NCBI GenBank assembly: GCA_030737835.1
Contig: JAUJYN010000017.1
Location: forward strand, 372,001 to 436,000
Direction: 5' to 3'
From: Acorus gramineus
Taxonomy: Eukaryota; Streptophyta; Magnoliopsida; Acorales; Acoraceae
DNA: 64,000 bases
The position numbers were made by a program, and so were the translations under genes. The notes under the pieces were generated by a model. It saw only the letters and a list, made by a program, of their open reading frames with translations, did no database searches and was not told where the DNA came from. Position 1 is the stretch's first letter. Every line of letters starts with the position of its first letter. Positions 19,058 through 30,891 of the stretch are shown here, one piece after another.

Positions 19058-20641
19058 TATTTCATGTTTCCGCAATATGAAATAATACAAAATAGTGGAA
19101 TAAAAAATGAAAATGCACGATTCAACTCGACTGAATTAAAAAAAAAGTGAGAATTTTTTTCCGTGTGAAAAAAGGGTTTTCTTTTTGTGGAAAAAAAAAG
19201 ATGAGACTTTTTTCAGTGTGAATTTTTTTTTTGTTTTAAAAACAAAATTAAAAAAGAACAAATGGGATTGCACAATACCGTAACCACCTCCCCATTAAAG
19301 TTATTGGTTACCTCAAAATTGAAAAAAAAAACCAAAGGATATAAAGAGAATTACAAGTTTGGCAGCTCATGGAGTTTGTAATGGGATTTATAATTTGGAA
19401 CCTGTAAATTATTATTGCATATACAATGCCAGCCTTATGCACCTTAATGAAGAATATAATCACTGGCTTTGTGACTGACTAGGGGCACATTTGATAAAAT
19501 CTAAAATCTATATTCAATTATCTCCAATAATTTATAGATTCATTCTGGATAAAACTGTAATTGTTGCAACATTAAATGATTGAACTACTTAACCTGCGGA
19601 TTTGCTCTATGTTACCAATTTCTTCTAATTTTGAAGATGGAATACACTATTATCTCCCAATTCCTATATGTATGATATGGAATTAAATTAAAATCATTTT
19701 ATATACAGGTTGTGCATCCAACCGTCAGAAAGAGATCTTGATTCATGTATAGTCCATCACTTTCAAAGTAATTAATTAACATGGGAATTGATCCCCACTT
19801 GTGGATTCTTATTCCATTTCAAAAATAACAAACAAAATTCACAAAAAAGAAAACTTTACCTAAAAGTAATAAAGAGTGCTGACAGCTTGAAGAAGTCCCA
19901 TCTTCCCCTGCATTTACTGACCATCACCATAACCATAATTTCATAACCATGATTTTAAAATCTATTTGAGATAGTGAGAAAACAAGACCCACAGCAACAA
20001 ACTGCCGGACAAGGGGACGGGTTCAATGGAAGAGGAAGTGCATCATTCAAGGAGGACTGTTCTTTTCCTTGTATCTCCCCCACCAACCTTATTATAGTTC
20101 CATATATAGTTTCATGTACCACATTCATTGTATCATAAATCCAACTAGTCTTCCAATAAACGACAATCCCCACACAAGTTGCCATGACCATGATAAACAC
20201 CCCCTTCAACATGCCCTCATAAAATACTGAAAAAAGAATAAACCACTGACATGTGTGTAGTAGAGACAGCTCAACTCAAACACACCGGCACACCGGATAC
20301 ACCCCCCCCCCCCCCTAGCCCATAAATCGTAGAAAAGTTTTTAATTTCGACTGGATACATTTTTTATCCACTTTGAAGGAACAATTTTTTGTTATTTGAA
20401 TTATCCATTGTATGTTGCACTCCGTCCTTTCTGCATTTCCGATTTTTATGAAATTGTATCACTGTTTATAATACTATCAAAACATGTATATATATACTGC
20501 ATTACAAAAAAAAAAAATGCAATTAATTAATGAGTATAATATAAATGTGTATTTTTTATTCAAAAATGTACTTTATTAGCTAAATATATATATTAAAAAA
20601 TTAAAATACATGCGGACTGCAAATGATATACAGAGAGGCCG
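19058..20641. other. AT-rich, probably low-copy DNA
   Basis: About 1.6 kb unlike the LTR families around it. It has poly-A and poly-T runs and a C-run at about 20305-20317. Apart from the small reverse-strand frame at 19955-20212, nothing was recognised. It is the best candidate in the window for pre-insertion genomic sequence. Confidence 0.5.
19955..20212 (-). CDS. Possible exon of an unknown membrane protein
   Basis: An 85-codon reverse-strand frame starting MLKGVFIMVMATCVGIVVYW, an N-terminal hydrophobic stretch that could be one membrane segment or a signal anchor, followed by a polar part (TMNVVHETIYGTIIRLVGEI). Just upstream on the reverse strand is TTCTTTTTTCAG, a good 3' splice-site match about 12 nt before the ATG. 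The C-terminal part (LPLNPSPCPAVCCCGSC) looks less protein-like. I do not recognise a family. It may equally be a chance frame in AT-rich DNA. Confidence 0.25.
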   Translation of the reverse strand: MLKGVFIMVMATCVGIVVYWKTSWIYDTMNVVHETIYGTIIRLVGEIQGKEQSSLNDALPLPLNPSPCPAVCCCGSCFLTISNRF

Positions 20642-23267
20642 ATGGTTCTTATCCATTTAGTACACCCGCAGGAGGGCACTGGCAGGCGTAGTCGCGCGGG
20701 GAGTGGGCGTGCGGGTGCGCGCGGGAGCTGGCGCGAGCGGGGGTGCGCGCGGGTGTGCGCGCAAGTGCGCGGGGCAGTGCGCCTGGGCGCGGGGCTGGGG
20801 ACCAGTGCGCACGCGCGCGTGCGTGCGCGTGTGCTGGGGCATGCGTGGGGTGTTGCGCGAGGGCGCGTGGGCTGGACGGGCAGTGCGTGCAGGCGCGCGC
20901 GAGGGTGTGCGCGCGTGCGGCAGCGCGTCTGGGCAAGCGGGCAGGCGCGTGGCAGTGCGCCGATGGTGTTGGGGTGCGTGCGTGCGTGCGCATTCGTGCG
21001 TGCGCGTGCGGGGGGCCATGCGTGTGGCTGCCCAAGTGTTCGGGTAGGTGTCGGGGCACTTGGACTCGCGTGCGTACGTGCGTGCTCGCATGCGTGCGAG
21101 TCCGTATGCATGCTTGTCCGAGTATTGGGTATTTCTAATGATTTCTATGTGTGAATTGTGTTGTTTCTCACCAGTTGGATGCCCCTACCTTGCAGATCTC
21201 GTCGGATGGGATGCGCGAGGTCCCGGGTTGTAAGGTGAGTGGTTTGATTCCAATCCCCCCCCCCCCTCTCTAGGGATGCGCTCGACCCGCATAGGCGCGC
21301 GTCGCACATCGATGGGGCCCCTAGCTAAAATATGTAGATACCATGCATGCATGATAAATATGATATATCCATGCCACCTTAGACTTTGTATACTAGGGAT
21401 ATGCACCCTTATATCATGTATAGTGGCCTATGCATGTTTAGTCACCTTGTCCTTTAATTGGAAAGCCCCGACCTATGCATGTTCCCATTTAGTTTAATTT
21501 ATTTAAATCAAGATGGGATTATGTGATTATATTGTTGTAAGCATGCCTTATAGAATATTATAACCTTGTTGTTATAATATATGTTTCCCCGCATCTTAGT
21601 TATGCGCCCTGGAGGAATTCTTGAGAATTCATGACATTAGAAATGTTAGGAAGCGTTGTCGACAGATCCAAGTGGATCGCATGCGTGTGGGTAGGCTGTT
21701 CTCTTCCCTTCGTTGGATCCGTGTAGTGACATCCCCGGCGTTAGACAGGCTGTCCTGACAGAGGGCTCCCATCTGTAGGTACCTCCGATGCATCGGACTG
21801 TGCTGATCGTGGGAGTATACCAGGTAAGCTACGGAGCGTGGGAGAGGCTACCGGTGGACCAAGGGTGAATAGCAGTCTAGTCAGTCCCAAAAGGCCCATG
21901 TCACCCCCTAAAGGGTGAGGGTGAGGGTGGGGTGGGTCGGCGATGTTACGACCCACTAGCGATAGTTACTCCCGTTTAGTGACTGTAATTATTTTAAGGT
22001 TAATAGATGTTGTGTTGCATAGTTTGTGCCATTCACTGAGTGTGTGGCACACCCCTCGCATATTCTTCTCCTCCAGAGTGGTAGTTGTTTCCATGGGGTT
22101 CGCTTTGCGAACATGGAATGTTCACTCCCAGGGTTGTCCGAGTTGAAGAGGCCGGGTTGTAGCTGTCCTGACAGAGGGCTCCCATCCGTAGGTACCACCG
22201 ATGCAGTCGGAGGAGTACTGATCATGGGAGTATACCAGGTAGAGGCTACCCGGAAGAGGGCTAACGAATGATATCACGAGCGTGGAATCGTTCTCCCCTT
22301 CGTTGGATCCGATGTAGGAACTCCCCGGCGTTGGCTGTACCTGTCAGAGGACTAGGCGGAGGCCACGAGGGTGGGAGAGGCTATCGGTGGACCAGGGGTG
22401 TAGAGCAGTCTAAGTCTCTTCCCAAAGTCCCAAGATGTCTCCTTTCAGGAGTGAGGGTGTGGATGAGGCGAAGACACGTCGCCTCGTGACCCATTCGTTG
22501 TTCGACCGTTCCCATAGTTGTTGGGTCTGGTCTCGTGATCGATGTTGAAGGACATCGTTGGGCGATTGTCTAGATGTAGATGATCAAGTAGTGTTGAGTA
22601 GACCAGTAAATCCGGGTCTCTTCGACCGACGGTATGGTCTCTAGACCAGTAAATCCGGGTCTCTTCGACCGATGGTATGGTCTCTCCCCATAAGTCCCAA
22701 AAGACTCCCTCTGGGAGTGAGGGTGGGGGTGAGGTTGGTCGCGCCGCCGCGTGACCCAGTTATCCATGGGTTTCTACCCCTGTTTTCCTTGAAAGGAAAT
22801 TAATTATGTATTGAACTGTAGAATGGTGATTGGTTTCCAGCCACTCACTGAGCTTGTAGCTCACCCTCGCATACTGTTTCTTTTCAGGGGCAGTGTTGGG
22901 CGTGGAGCTGAAGCTTTCCTGTGGCGTGGTCTTATGGGCGTGGAGCGTTCTGCCGGCGGGTGGCGAGTGCGAGGCTGTCAGCATTCCTAGAGTCATTTTA
23001 TGCTTTGTAAATCATGCATGTGGCACAGGTTGTATTTTCTTTGGTCTAGACTTGGCTTTCACAGGACATTGATTGTGTATTCGGGTCTGTAATAATGTTT
23101 TTGACTTACAGACATTGTTATATATTATGCTTCCGCTTTTCAGTCAGTTATCATTATCTTGCTTTGTCACCTTGTGTATTGTTGTTGGTGTCCTTATTGA
23201 CCTCAGGTATTGATAGCTGATATTTATTATTGCCACGTCTCGGGGACAGCCGCCCTGGGGTGTGACA
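20642..23267 (+). repeat. Family B LTR, 5'-truncated
   Basis: Plus-oriented B LTR lacking U3 and TATA. It begins inside the CpG-dense stretch (about 20665-21110) and ends at 23267 (GGGGTGTGACA, one change from the usual end). Acceptor TTGCAG precedes a 39-nt mini-exon-like segment at 21196-21234, followed by GTGAGTGG and a C-run at about 21257-21266. A GAATTC palindrome variant lies near 21616, and CCAGTAAATCCGGGTCTCTT is repeated at about 22600-22660. It cuts off the 5' part of the neighbouring Copia element. No TSD pair was found. Confidence 0.8.
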
Positions 23268-23607
23268 GAAGTGCCACCCCATTCTTGGTGGACAGATACA
23301 GAAGCTGCTCTTCACATAAGTGTTTCCATGCAGGGCTTTCTAAGGAGCCGAATACCTAGTGATGCCGAAAGGTTTATTTACATGGGAGATGGTAATAAAG
23401 CTTGTGTGGAAGCAATTAGAGTTTTTAGATTGAAATTAGGGTCAGGTTTTTTATTTGAATTTTGGATGAAACTATTTATGCAGCGTCATATAGACGGAAT
23501 TTGATTTTTGTTTCATGTTTAGACAAATGTGGTTACAGTTTTTCTTTTGAAAATGGAAAATTTTGTCTATTCTAAAATTCAAATATTATTGGTACCGGAT
23601 CTTTAAT
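23268..23607 (+). pseudogene. Copia protease remnant (left part of the split Copia 2)
   Basis: Reads HSWWTDTEAALHISVSMQGF and ERFIYMGDGNKACVEAIRVF, matching the Copia protease segment (usual form WWxDSGATxHIxxSMQGF...). The catalytic DSG is changed to DTE, so it could not be active. The frame breaks after RHIDGI at 23504; further protease-like sequence leads to 23607. There the solo B LTR inserts, duplicating TTAAT (23603-23607 and 30887-30891). Confidence 0.75.
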
Positions 23608-25246
23608 TGTCACGCCCCAGGGCGGCCGTCCCCGAGACATGGCAATATATAAAGTATCAGCTATCAAGTACAAGAGGTCAACAACGACTTCAATAAATAA
23701 CACACAAAACTGGCAAAACAATGATAACTGATAGTTCAACTAAAATGCGGAAGCATAAGAATATCGATAAGTTTGTAAACCAAAAACATTATTACAGACT
23801 CGAATACACAATCACTGTCCTGTGAGAGCCAAGTCTAGTCCAAATAAAGTACAACCAGTGCAACACGTACGATTTCAAATACATAAATGACAGTAGGACT
23901 ACTGACATCCTCGCACTCGCCAATCGCCGGACAAGACACTCCACGCACTCAAACCCTGCCACAGGGAAGCTTCAACTCTACGCCCAACACTGCCCCTGAA
24001 AAAGAAACAATATGCAAGGGGTGAGCTACAAGCTTAGTGAGTGGCTGGAAACCAAACACTATTACAACAATTCAATACAAAGGCAATTTTCTTTCAAGGA
24101 AAAAAAAACCATTGGTAGAACACACAAAGGATAACAAGGTCACGTGACGGCGTGACTGAACCTCGCCCTCGCCCTCACTCCCCGGAGGGAGGCTTTTGGG
24201 ACACTCGGGGAGGAAATAACTGTTAACCATAACACTTGGTATTACTGGACAACAGTTACAACGAGTCCATCCGCTACGAGGTCGAGATATACTTCAATAC
24301 CTCAAGCGTTAGGAGGAACATACCCAGAGTATACTCGATGGGTATAAGAGTCACGCGACGACATGATTTCAACTCTTCCTCACCCTAGCCCCCAAAGGGA
24401 TGACCCTAGGGACTTTTGGGATAAATCCGATTGCTCTACACCCTTCGTCTCCAGTAACCCTCTCTCGGGTAGCATCTACCTGCTATACTCCCATGTTCGA
24501 TACATTTGCTGCATGCATCGATAGTACCTACAGGTGGGGGCCCTCTGTCAGGACAGCTACAACGCCAGGCAGCATCGACACAAATCCGACGAAGAGGAGA
24601 ACGATTCCACGCTCGCAATATCATTCGTTAGCCCTCCCCCGGGTAGCCTCTACTTGTTATACTCCCATGATCAGTACATCTTGCCGCATGCATCGATAGT
24701 ACCTACAGGTGGGCGCCCTCTGTTAGGACAGCTACAACCTGGGCCGCTTCAACATGAACGATATTGGGAGGAAAATACTCCATGTTCGCAAAGAAAACCG
24801 AATGGAAAAGTCAACTACTCTCGATAATCACATACCGATGATATCAAATACTCTTGAACTCCCACACAGATGCGTTGCTTGGACGCAAGGAGTTACCTCT
24901 GCTCTCGCGCAGACATAAGCCCTAAGGCACAACCCCACAGGCGGTTCATACACTCGCCTAACATGGGTAGGCCTAGCTTAATGCCATAACTACCGGCTTA
25001 ATAAAACCAATAATATAACAAATTCTCCTGAATTCCAATCGAGTGCATCACTCGGATGCACGGGGGTGATTACATCGCTAGCGCTCAAACTAATAAGGTA
25101 CAACCTGATAGGCGGGTCATACTCACGCCTATTTCAGATAGGCCTAATCAGTTTTAACATGCGCATATACATTGCATGAGAATTATATCATAGTTATGTA
25201 CATGAACTTACATGCACAATAATATAACAATTAATTATAAGGATAC

Positions 25247-28200
25247 TGTCACGCCCCAGGCGTCCCTGAGACGTGGCAAATATAGATATATAATATCAGC
25301 TATCAATACCTGAGGTCAATAAGGACACCAACAACAATACACAAGGCGGCAAAGCAAGATAAAGATAACTGACTGAAAAGCGGAAGCATAATATATAACA
25401 ATGTCTGTAAATCAAAAACATTATTACAGACCCGAATACACAATCAATGTCCTATGGAAGCCAAGTCTAGACCAAAGAAAATACAACCTGTGCCACATGC
25501 ACGATTTACAAAGCATAAAATGACTCTAGGAATGCTGACAGCCTCACACACGCCACCCGCCGACAGAACGCTCCACGCCCATAAGACCACGCCACAGGAA
25601 GCTCCAGCTCCACGCCCAACACTGCCCCTGAAAAGAAACAGTATGCGAGGGGTGAGCTACAAGCTCAGTGAGTGGCTGGAAACCAATCACCATTCTACAG
25701 TTCAACACATAATCAATTTCCTTTCAAGGAAAACATGGGTCGAAACCCAATGGATAACAGGGTCACGCGGCGGCGCGACCAACCTCACCCCCACCCTCAC
25801 TCCCGGAGGGAGTCTTTTGGGACTTATGGGGAGAGACCATACCGTCGGTCGAAGAGACCCAGATTTACTGGTCTAGGGACCATGCCGTCGGTCGAAGAGA
25901 CCTGGATTTACTGGTCCACTCAACACTACTGGATCATCTACATCTAGATAATCGCCCATCGATGTCCTTCAATATCCATCACGAGACCGGACCCAACATC
26001 TATGGGAACGGTCGAACAAAGAATGGGTCACGAGGCGACGCGTCTTCGCCTCATCCTCACCCTCGCTCCTGAAAGGAGACATTTTGGGACTTTGGGAGAG
26101 ACTTAGACTGCTCTACACCCCTGGTCCACCGGTAGCCTCTCCCCGCTCCGTAGCTTACCTGGTATACTCCCACGATCAGCACTATCCGAACACATCGGAG
26201 GTACCTACAGATGGGAGCCCTCTGTCAGGACAGCCTGTCTAACGCCGGGGATGTCACTACTCGGATCCAACGAGGGGAGAACGATTCCACGCTCGCGACA
26301 TCATTCATTAACCCTCTCCCGGGTAGCATCTACAACCCGATCTCCTCAACTCACCGCTCTTACCCTTGGTCCACCGGTAGCCTCTCCCACCCTCGTGGCC
26401 TCCGCCTAGTCCTCTGACAGGTATAGCCAACGCCGGGGAGTCCCTACATTGGATCCAAACGAAGGGGAGAATGATCCCATGTTCGCAAAGCGAAACCCAA
26501 TGGAAAACAACCACTCTCGATACTCGCTTATCGAGATATCACACACATGCATAACAGCAACCAACACACATAATCCCTAAAATAATCACAGTCCCTAAAC
26601 GGGAGTAACTACACAATCCAGTGGGTCGTTACATCGCCGACCCACCACACCCTCACCCTCACCCTCAAAGGGGTGACATGGGCCTTTTGGGACTGACTAG
26701 ACTGCTATTCACCCTTGGTCCACCGGTAGCCCTTTCCCACCCTCGTAGCCTCGACCTAGTCCACTCCAACTACCAGTACTGTCCGAACACATCGGAGGTA
26801 CCGGACGGAAGCCCTCTGTCAGGTCAGTCATTGCTGGGGAGTACCTACATCGGATCCCACCAAAAGGAAAAGACAGCCTACTCACACGGATACGATCCTC
26901 ATGGATCCGCCGACACCGATTGCAACTCTACTAATGTCATGAATTCTCCAGAATTCCTCCAGGGCGCATAACTAAGATGCGGGGAGACATATATCATAAC
27001 CACAAGGTTACAATATTCTCTAAGACATGCTCACATTTTGATTTAAATAAATTAAACTAAATAGGAAGATGCATGGTTCGGGGCAAGGTGTCTAGGCTTG
27101 CATAGGCCGCTATACATGATATAAGGGTGCATATCCCTAGCATACAAAGTCTAAGGTGGCATGGATATATCATATTTATCATGCATGCATGGTCTCTACA
27201 TATTTTAGTTTAAGCATGGCTATACTACTTGTTTACACAAGTAGTATAGCTAAGATACCCCATCGATGCGCGACGCGCGTCTATGCGGGTCGAGCGCATC
27301 CCTAGAGAGCGGGGGGGGGGGGGGGGGGGGGGATTGGAATCAAACCACTCACCTTACGACCCGGAACCTCGCGCATCCCATCCGACGAGATCTGCAAGGT
27401 AGGGCATCCAACTGGTGAGAAACAACACAATTTACACATAGAAATCATTAGAAATACCCAATACTCGGACAAGCATGCATACGGGCTCGCACGCATGCGA
27501 GCACGCACGTACGCACGCGAGTCCGAGTGCCCTGACACCTACCCGAACCCTCGGGCAGCCACACGCATGGCCCCCCGCACGCGCACGCACGAATGCGCAC
27601 GCACGCACGCACGCACCCCAACACAATCGGCACACTGCCGCGCGCCCAGACGCGCTGCCGCACGTCCAGCCCGCGCCCTCGCGCAGCACCCCGCGCACGC
27701 CCCAGCACGCGCACGCACGTGCATGCACGCGCGCACGCGCACTAGTCCCCTGCCCCGCGCCCAGGCACATGCCCAGGCGCACTGCGCACTCGCGCGCACT
27801 CCCGCGCGCACCCCCGCTCACGCCAGCACCCGGCGCGCACTCCGTGCACTCGCGCGCACGCGCCCGCGCGCGTCTGCGCACCTGCCAGCGCCCGCCTGCA
27901 CACGCGCCTTCTTGCGCAGACTGCGCCCAGCGCGCGCCCGGCCCGTCCTAACCTCATTTTAACCCTCCCCAACCCCTCACACACACCCTAACCCATCTAA
28001 CTATCATGCATGACTTTCCCACAACCCCTTAAGCCATAAAAACCAAGAAAAGAAGGGGAGGAGCTCACCTTGGGAGGGGGAACAAAAAGGGAAAGGTTCG
28101 GGGGCCCTCGAAGCACCCGCGATCACCTCAACCGCCACCACCACCACCTCGGCCTCTCCTCAGCCCTCTATGGCTGCAATCAGTGGGGCGGGGGGAAAGA

Positions 28201-28887
28201 TCATACAAAGAGAGCTTGAGAGAGAGGGGAACGAACAACAACAACACATAAGCACAAACCTCACTTGCACTTGCACCTTCTCCTTCACTTCTTCTCTTTG
28301 AGGCATTTTATCAAACACCTAGGGGGGCTTGTGAAAGAGAGAAAGAAAGGTCAGCAGAGGTTGTCGTGGAAGTGAGAGGGGAGAGAGGGAGAGAGAGAGA
28401 TATTTATCACAAATATCTAAAGGAGAAATGACCTAGTCGCCCTTTGAGTTGAAATTCTGCGCATGCTTCATTGGAACAACCATAACTTCTTCAATATAGC
28501 TCCGAATTGCTCAATTCCAAGTCCGTTGGAAAGCCAAGAGGATTATCTACAACTTTCATGTTTATGCCAAGATCAAATAATCCCTCTAGCTATTCCGAAA
28601 TTAGAGCTAAACATAGAGCAGGGCTGCTGCCAGAATTTCCATCCCCGGGGTATACTTGGAAAAATACCCATAACTTTTACTACAAGAATCCAGTTGATCT
28701 AATTCCACTTCTGTGCGAAATCTAACTCAAAACTGGACATCTCATAATAAAATCATATTTAAACCTCTTCATCTTGGATTTTAACAAAATCAAATCCAAA
28801 TACCAAATTGGAAAATACATAACTTCGAGGAAAAAATTATGTACCCAAATTTTCAAACAGAGCGCTCCAAATGACACAGGCACAACA
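25247..28887 (-). mobile_element. Inner solo LTR of family B
   Basis: Minus-oriented, 3641 bp, TGTCACGCC at 25247 to GGCACAACA at 28887, with perfect TSD GATAC (25242-25246 and 28888-28892). The uninterrupted target sequence is seen in the related copy near 51770 (GGGATACTCCCTAACATGG). Mini-exon-like 27353-27391 (39 nt), run of 22 G at 27311-27332, hairpin 27219-27250. Its U3 (about 28440-28887) differs from that of the outer LTR. Confidence 0.9.
27219..27250. other. Conserved hairpin in the family B LTR
   Basis: GCTATACTACTTGT TTAC ACAAGTAGTATAGC forms a 14-bp stem with a 4-nt loop. A related hairpin at 29533-29558 has ATACTACTTAT paired with ATAAGTAGTAT, so one pair changes on both arms (T-A versus G-C type). 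A third copy near 52334-52359 has only one arm changed. Confidence 0.6.
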
Positions 28888-29532
28888 GATACTCCCTAAC
28901 ATGGATAAAACATAAACAATATATATATATACAACATACATACCAGGCATGGCCTAAATAATATGCATACACGCATACAAGCATACAAGCATTACCCTAA
29001 TTAGTGTTGGGTATCACCAACTTAAGAGGGAAGGGTTAAGCGTGATCTCGCGCACCAACCGGTGCATGCCGATAATCCCAAGTGGACCTGAGTCAAGTAG
29101 GAGCCACATCTACTTACTCAGTTTACACAAAGAGGGAGGGCGAGAGAGAGGGAAAGTCTCATCCTCTACGGAAGCTGGTCATAGCTTTGCCTCAACAAGA
29201 TGGGTGCAACAACCATACCACGTCCTCCAGTCTTATGACCAGGGAATATTAAGTATGCACCCGGTTATTAACCCAGGTTTAATCATGCTAGATATTACTA
29301 ACATAGGGAGATAGTACTATAAATAGGGACTACCTAAGGCATGCATATTCTATACATTCATATAAACACACATCACACATGCCCATACATGAAAGGTGCA
29401 TGAAAACATAATAATTCACACATGAATATGATACATAGGCAAGTATATGGTAGAATAGGGGGTTCTACACAATATACGAGCTATACTAACCTAGCATGCA
29501 AATATCTAGCATATTATGGGTTAGACATGACC

Positions 29533-29558
29533 ATACTACTTATCTAAATAAGTAGTAT
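29533..29558. other. Conserved hairpin in the outer family B LTR
   Basis: ATACTACTTAT CTAA ATAAGTAGTAT, an 11-bp perfect stem with a 4-nt loop, in the same position relative to the mini-exon as the hairpin at 27219-27250. Confidence 0.6.
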
Positions 29559-30891
29559 AGTCTGGGTGCCCAACGGATGCGCGACGCACGTCTACGTGCA
29601 TCCAACACTTTTCAAAGGGTTGGATCGAACCATTCACCGGTACTCGGATCGCCGCGCGTCCGGTCTACAAGATCTGCAAAACACAACCAATGATCCACAA
29701 TTAAAATATAGAACCTCCTGACACACATATAATCCTACTTCATGAAGATCCTAACTCCTGATACTTTCCACAACATGCATAACAACTCCTTGACACACAA
29801 TCGAGCAAAACTGCTAAACCTGCTGCAACCAGCCCTACTAATTGATCTCCACAGCACCAAATACTCATCCAAAAATTATGAAATAAATCATACACATTCT
29901 CTAACATGCTGGGATCATAATCCATGCAGACATTATAACCTAATTTTGCTTCTAAAAGCCCGAAATAAATTATTTTCAGAAGCAGGTCAATTCCCAAGCA
30001 AATCTGCATAAGCCATGCAAAACAGGTTCTAACTTACAGCACAGATATCATAATGACCCCAAATTTCATATATAACAACTAGACACATAGATGTCATATC
30101 GCATGAAGACACAAACCCAAAAATATGCCTCGGATTACTAGTTCCACAGATATCTTTACTAGACAGAGATCTGCCTTACCAAAAGAGGGGGAGAGAAATG
30201 GGGAGATGCGGGGTTCTCGACACACCCACGACCACCTCAACCACCACCACAACTACCACCACCTCATCAGCATCTCCGCAAGCCCTTCATGGCTTAAAAT
30301 AGGGGTGTAAAGGAGGCATGAGAAGGAGATAGAGAAAAGAGAAACAACAACACACACACTCACTTTTTTCACTCTCTCTAGTGCTTCTTCTTCTTCTTTT
30401 CCTCCTTTAACAACACACACACACACACAAAAAACAGAGAGGGAGAGGGAGACGAGAGTGAGAGAGAGTGAGAGAGTGAGGGATTTTTCTCACTTGGGGG
30501 GGGGGTGATGAGAAGGAAAGAAAAGGGGGGTGAACTTAGGCCTTTTCTCACCCTCTAACACTCAAAAATAACCAAAGGTTGCTTAACCCTTAAGCAAAGG
30601 GGGGTGAGGTTATCAAAGGTCACCATATTCACCGAAATATCTAACACTATTCGACCAACCAAACCAGGAACTCTCAAAACCCATATACGGTTTAGAACTG
30701 TATATTTTTCAAAATGTTACCGGAATTCGATGAAATTTTTATGGGTAGTACAAAACGGTACCAGGACCCATAATATGCAGTTAGATTTTCAATCAGAGTA
30801 CTCCGACTCCCACAGGTAGCTAAAAACCAAAATTGTAGCTACTCCAATCGAAAAAATATAAGGCTCCAAATGACACAGGCATAACATTAAT

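Larger units (their letters stand above)
23608..30886 (-). mobile_element. Outer solo LTR of family B, with a nested solo LTR
   Basis: Minus-oriented, TGTCACGCC at 23608 to GGCATAACA at 30886, with perfect TSD TTAAT on both sides. It lies between the protease and the GAG-pre-integrase region of a Copia element. Without the nested insertion (25247-28887) it is about 3.6 kb. There is no PBS, PPT or coding region of its own, so it is a solo LTR left by LTR-LTR recombination. Mini-exon-like segment at 29638-29673; hairpin at 29533-29558. Confidence 0.9.
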
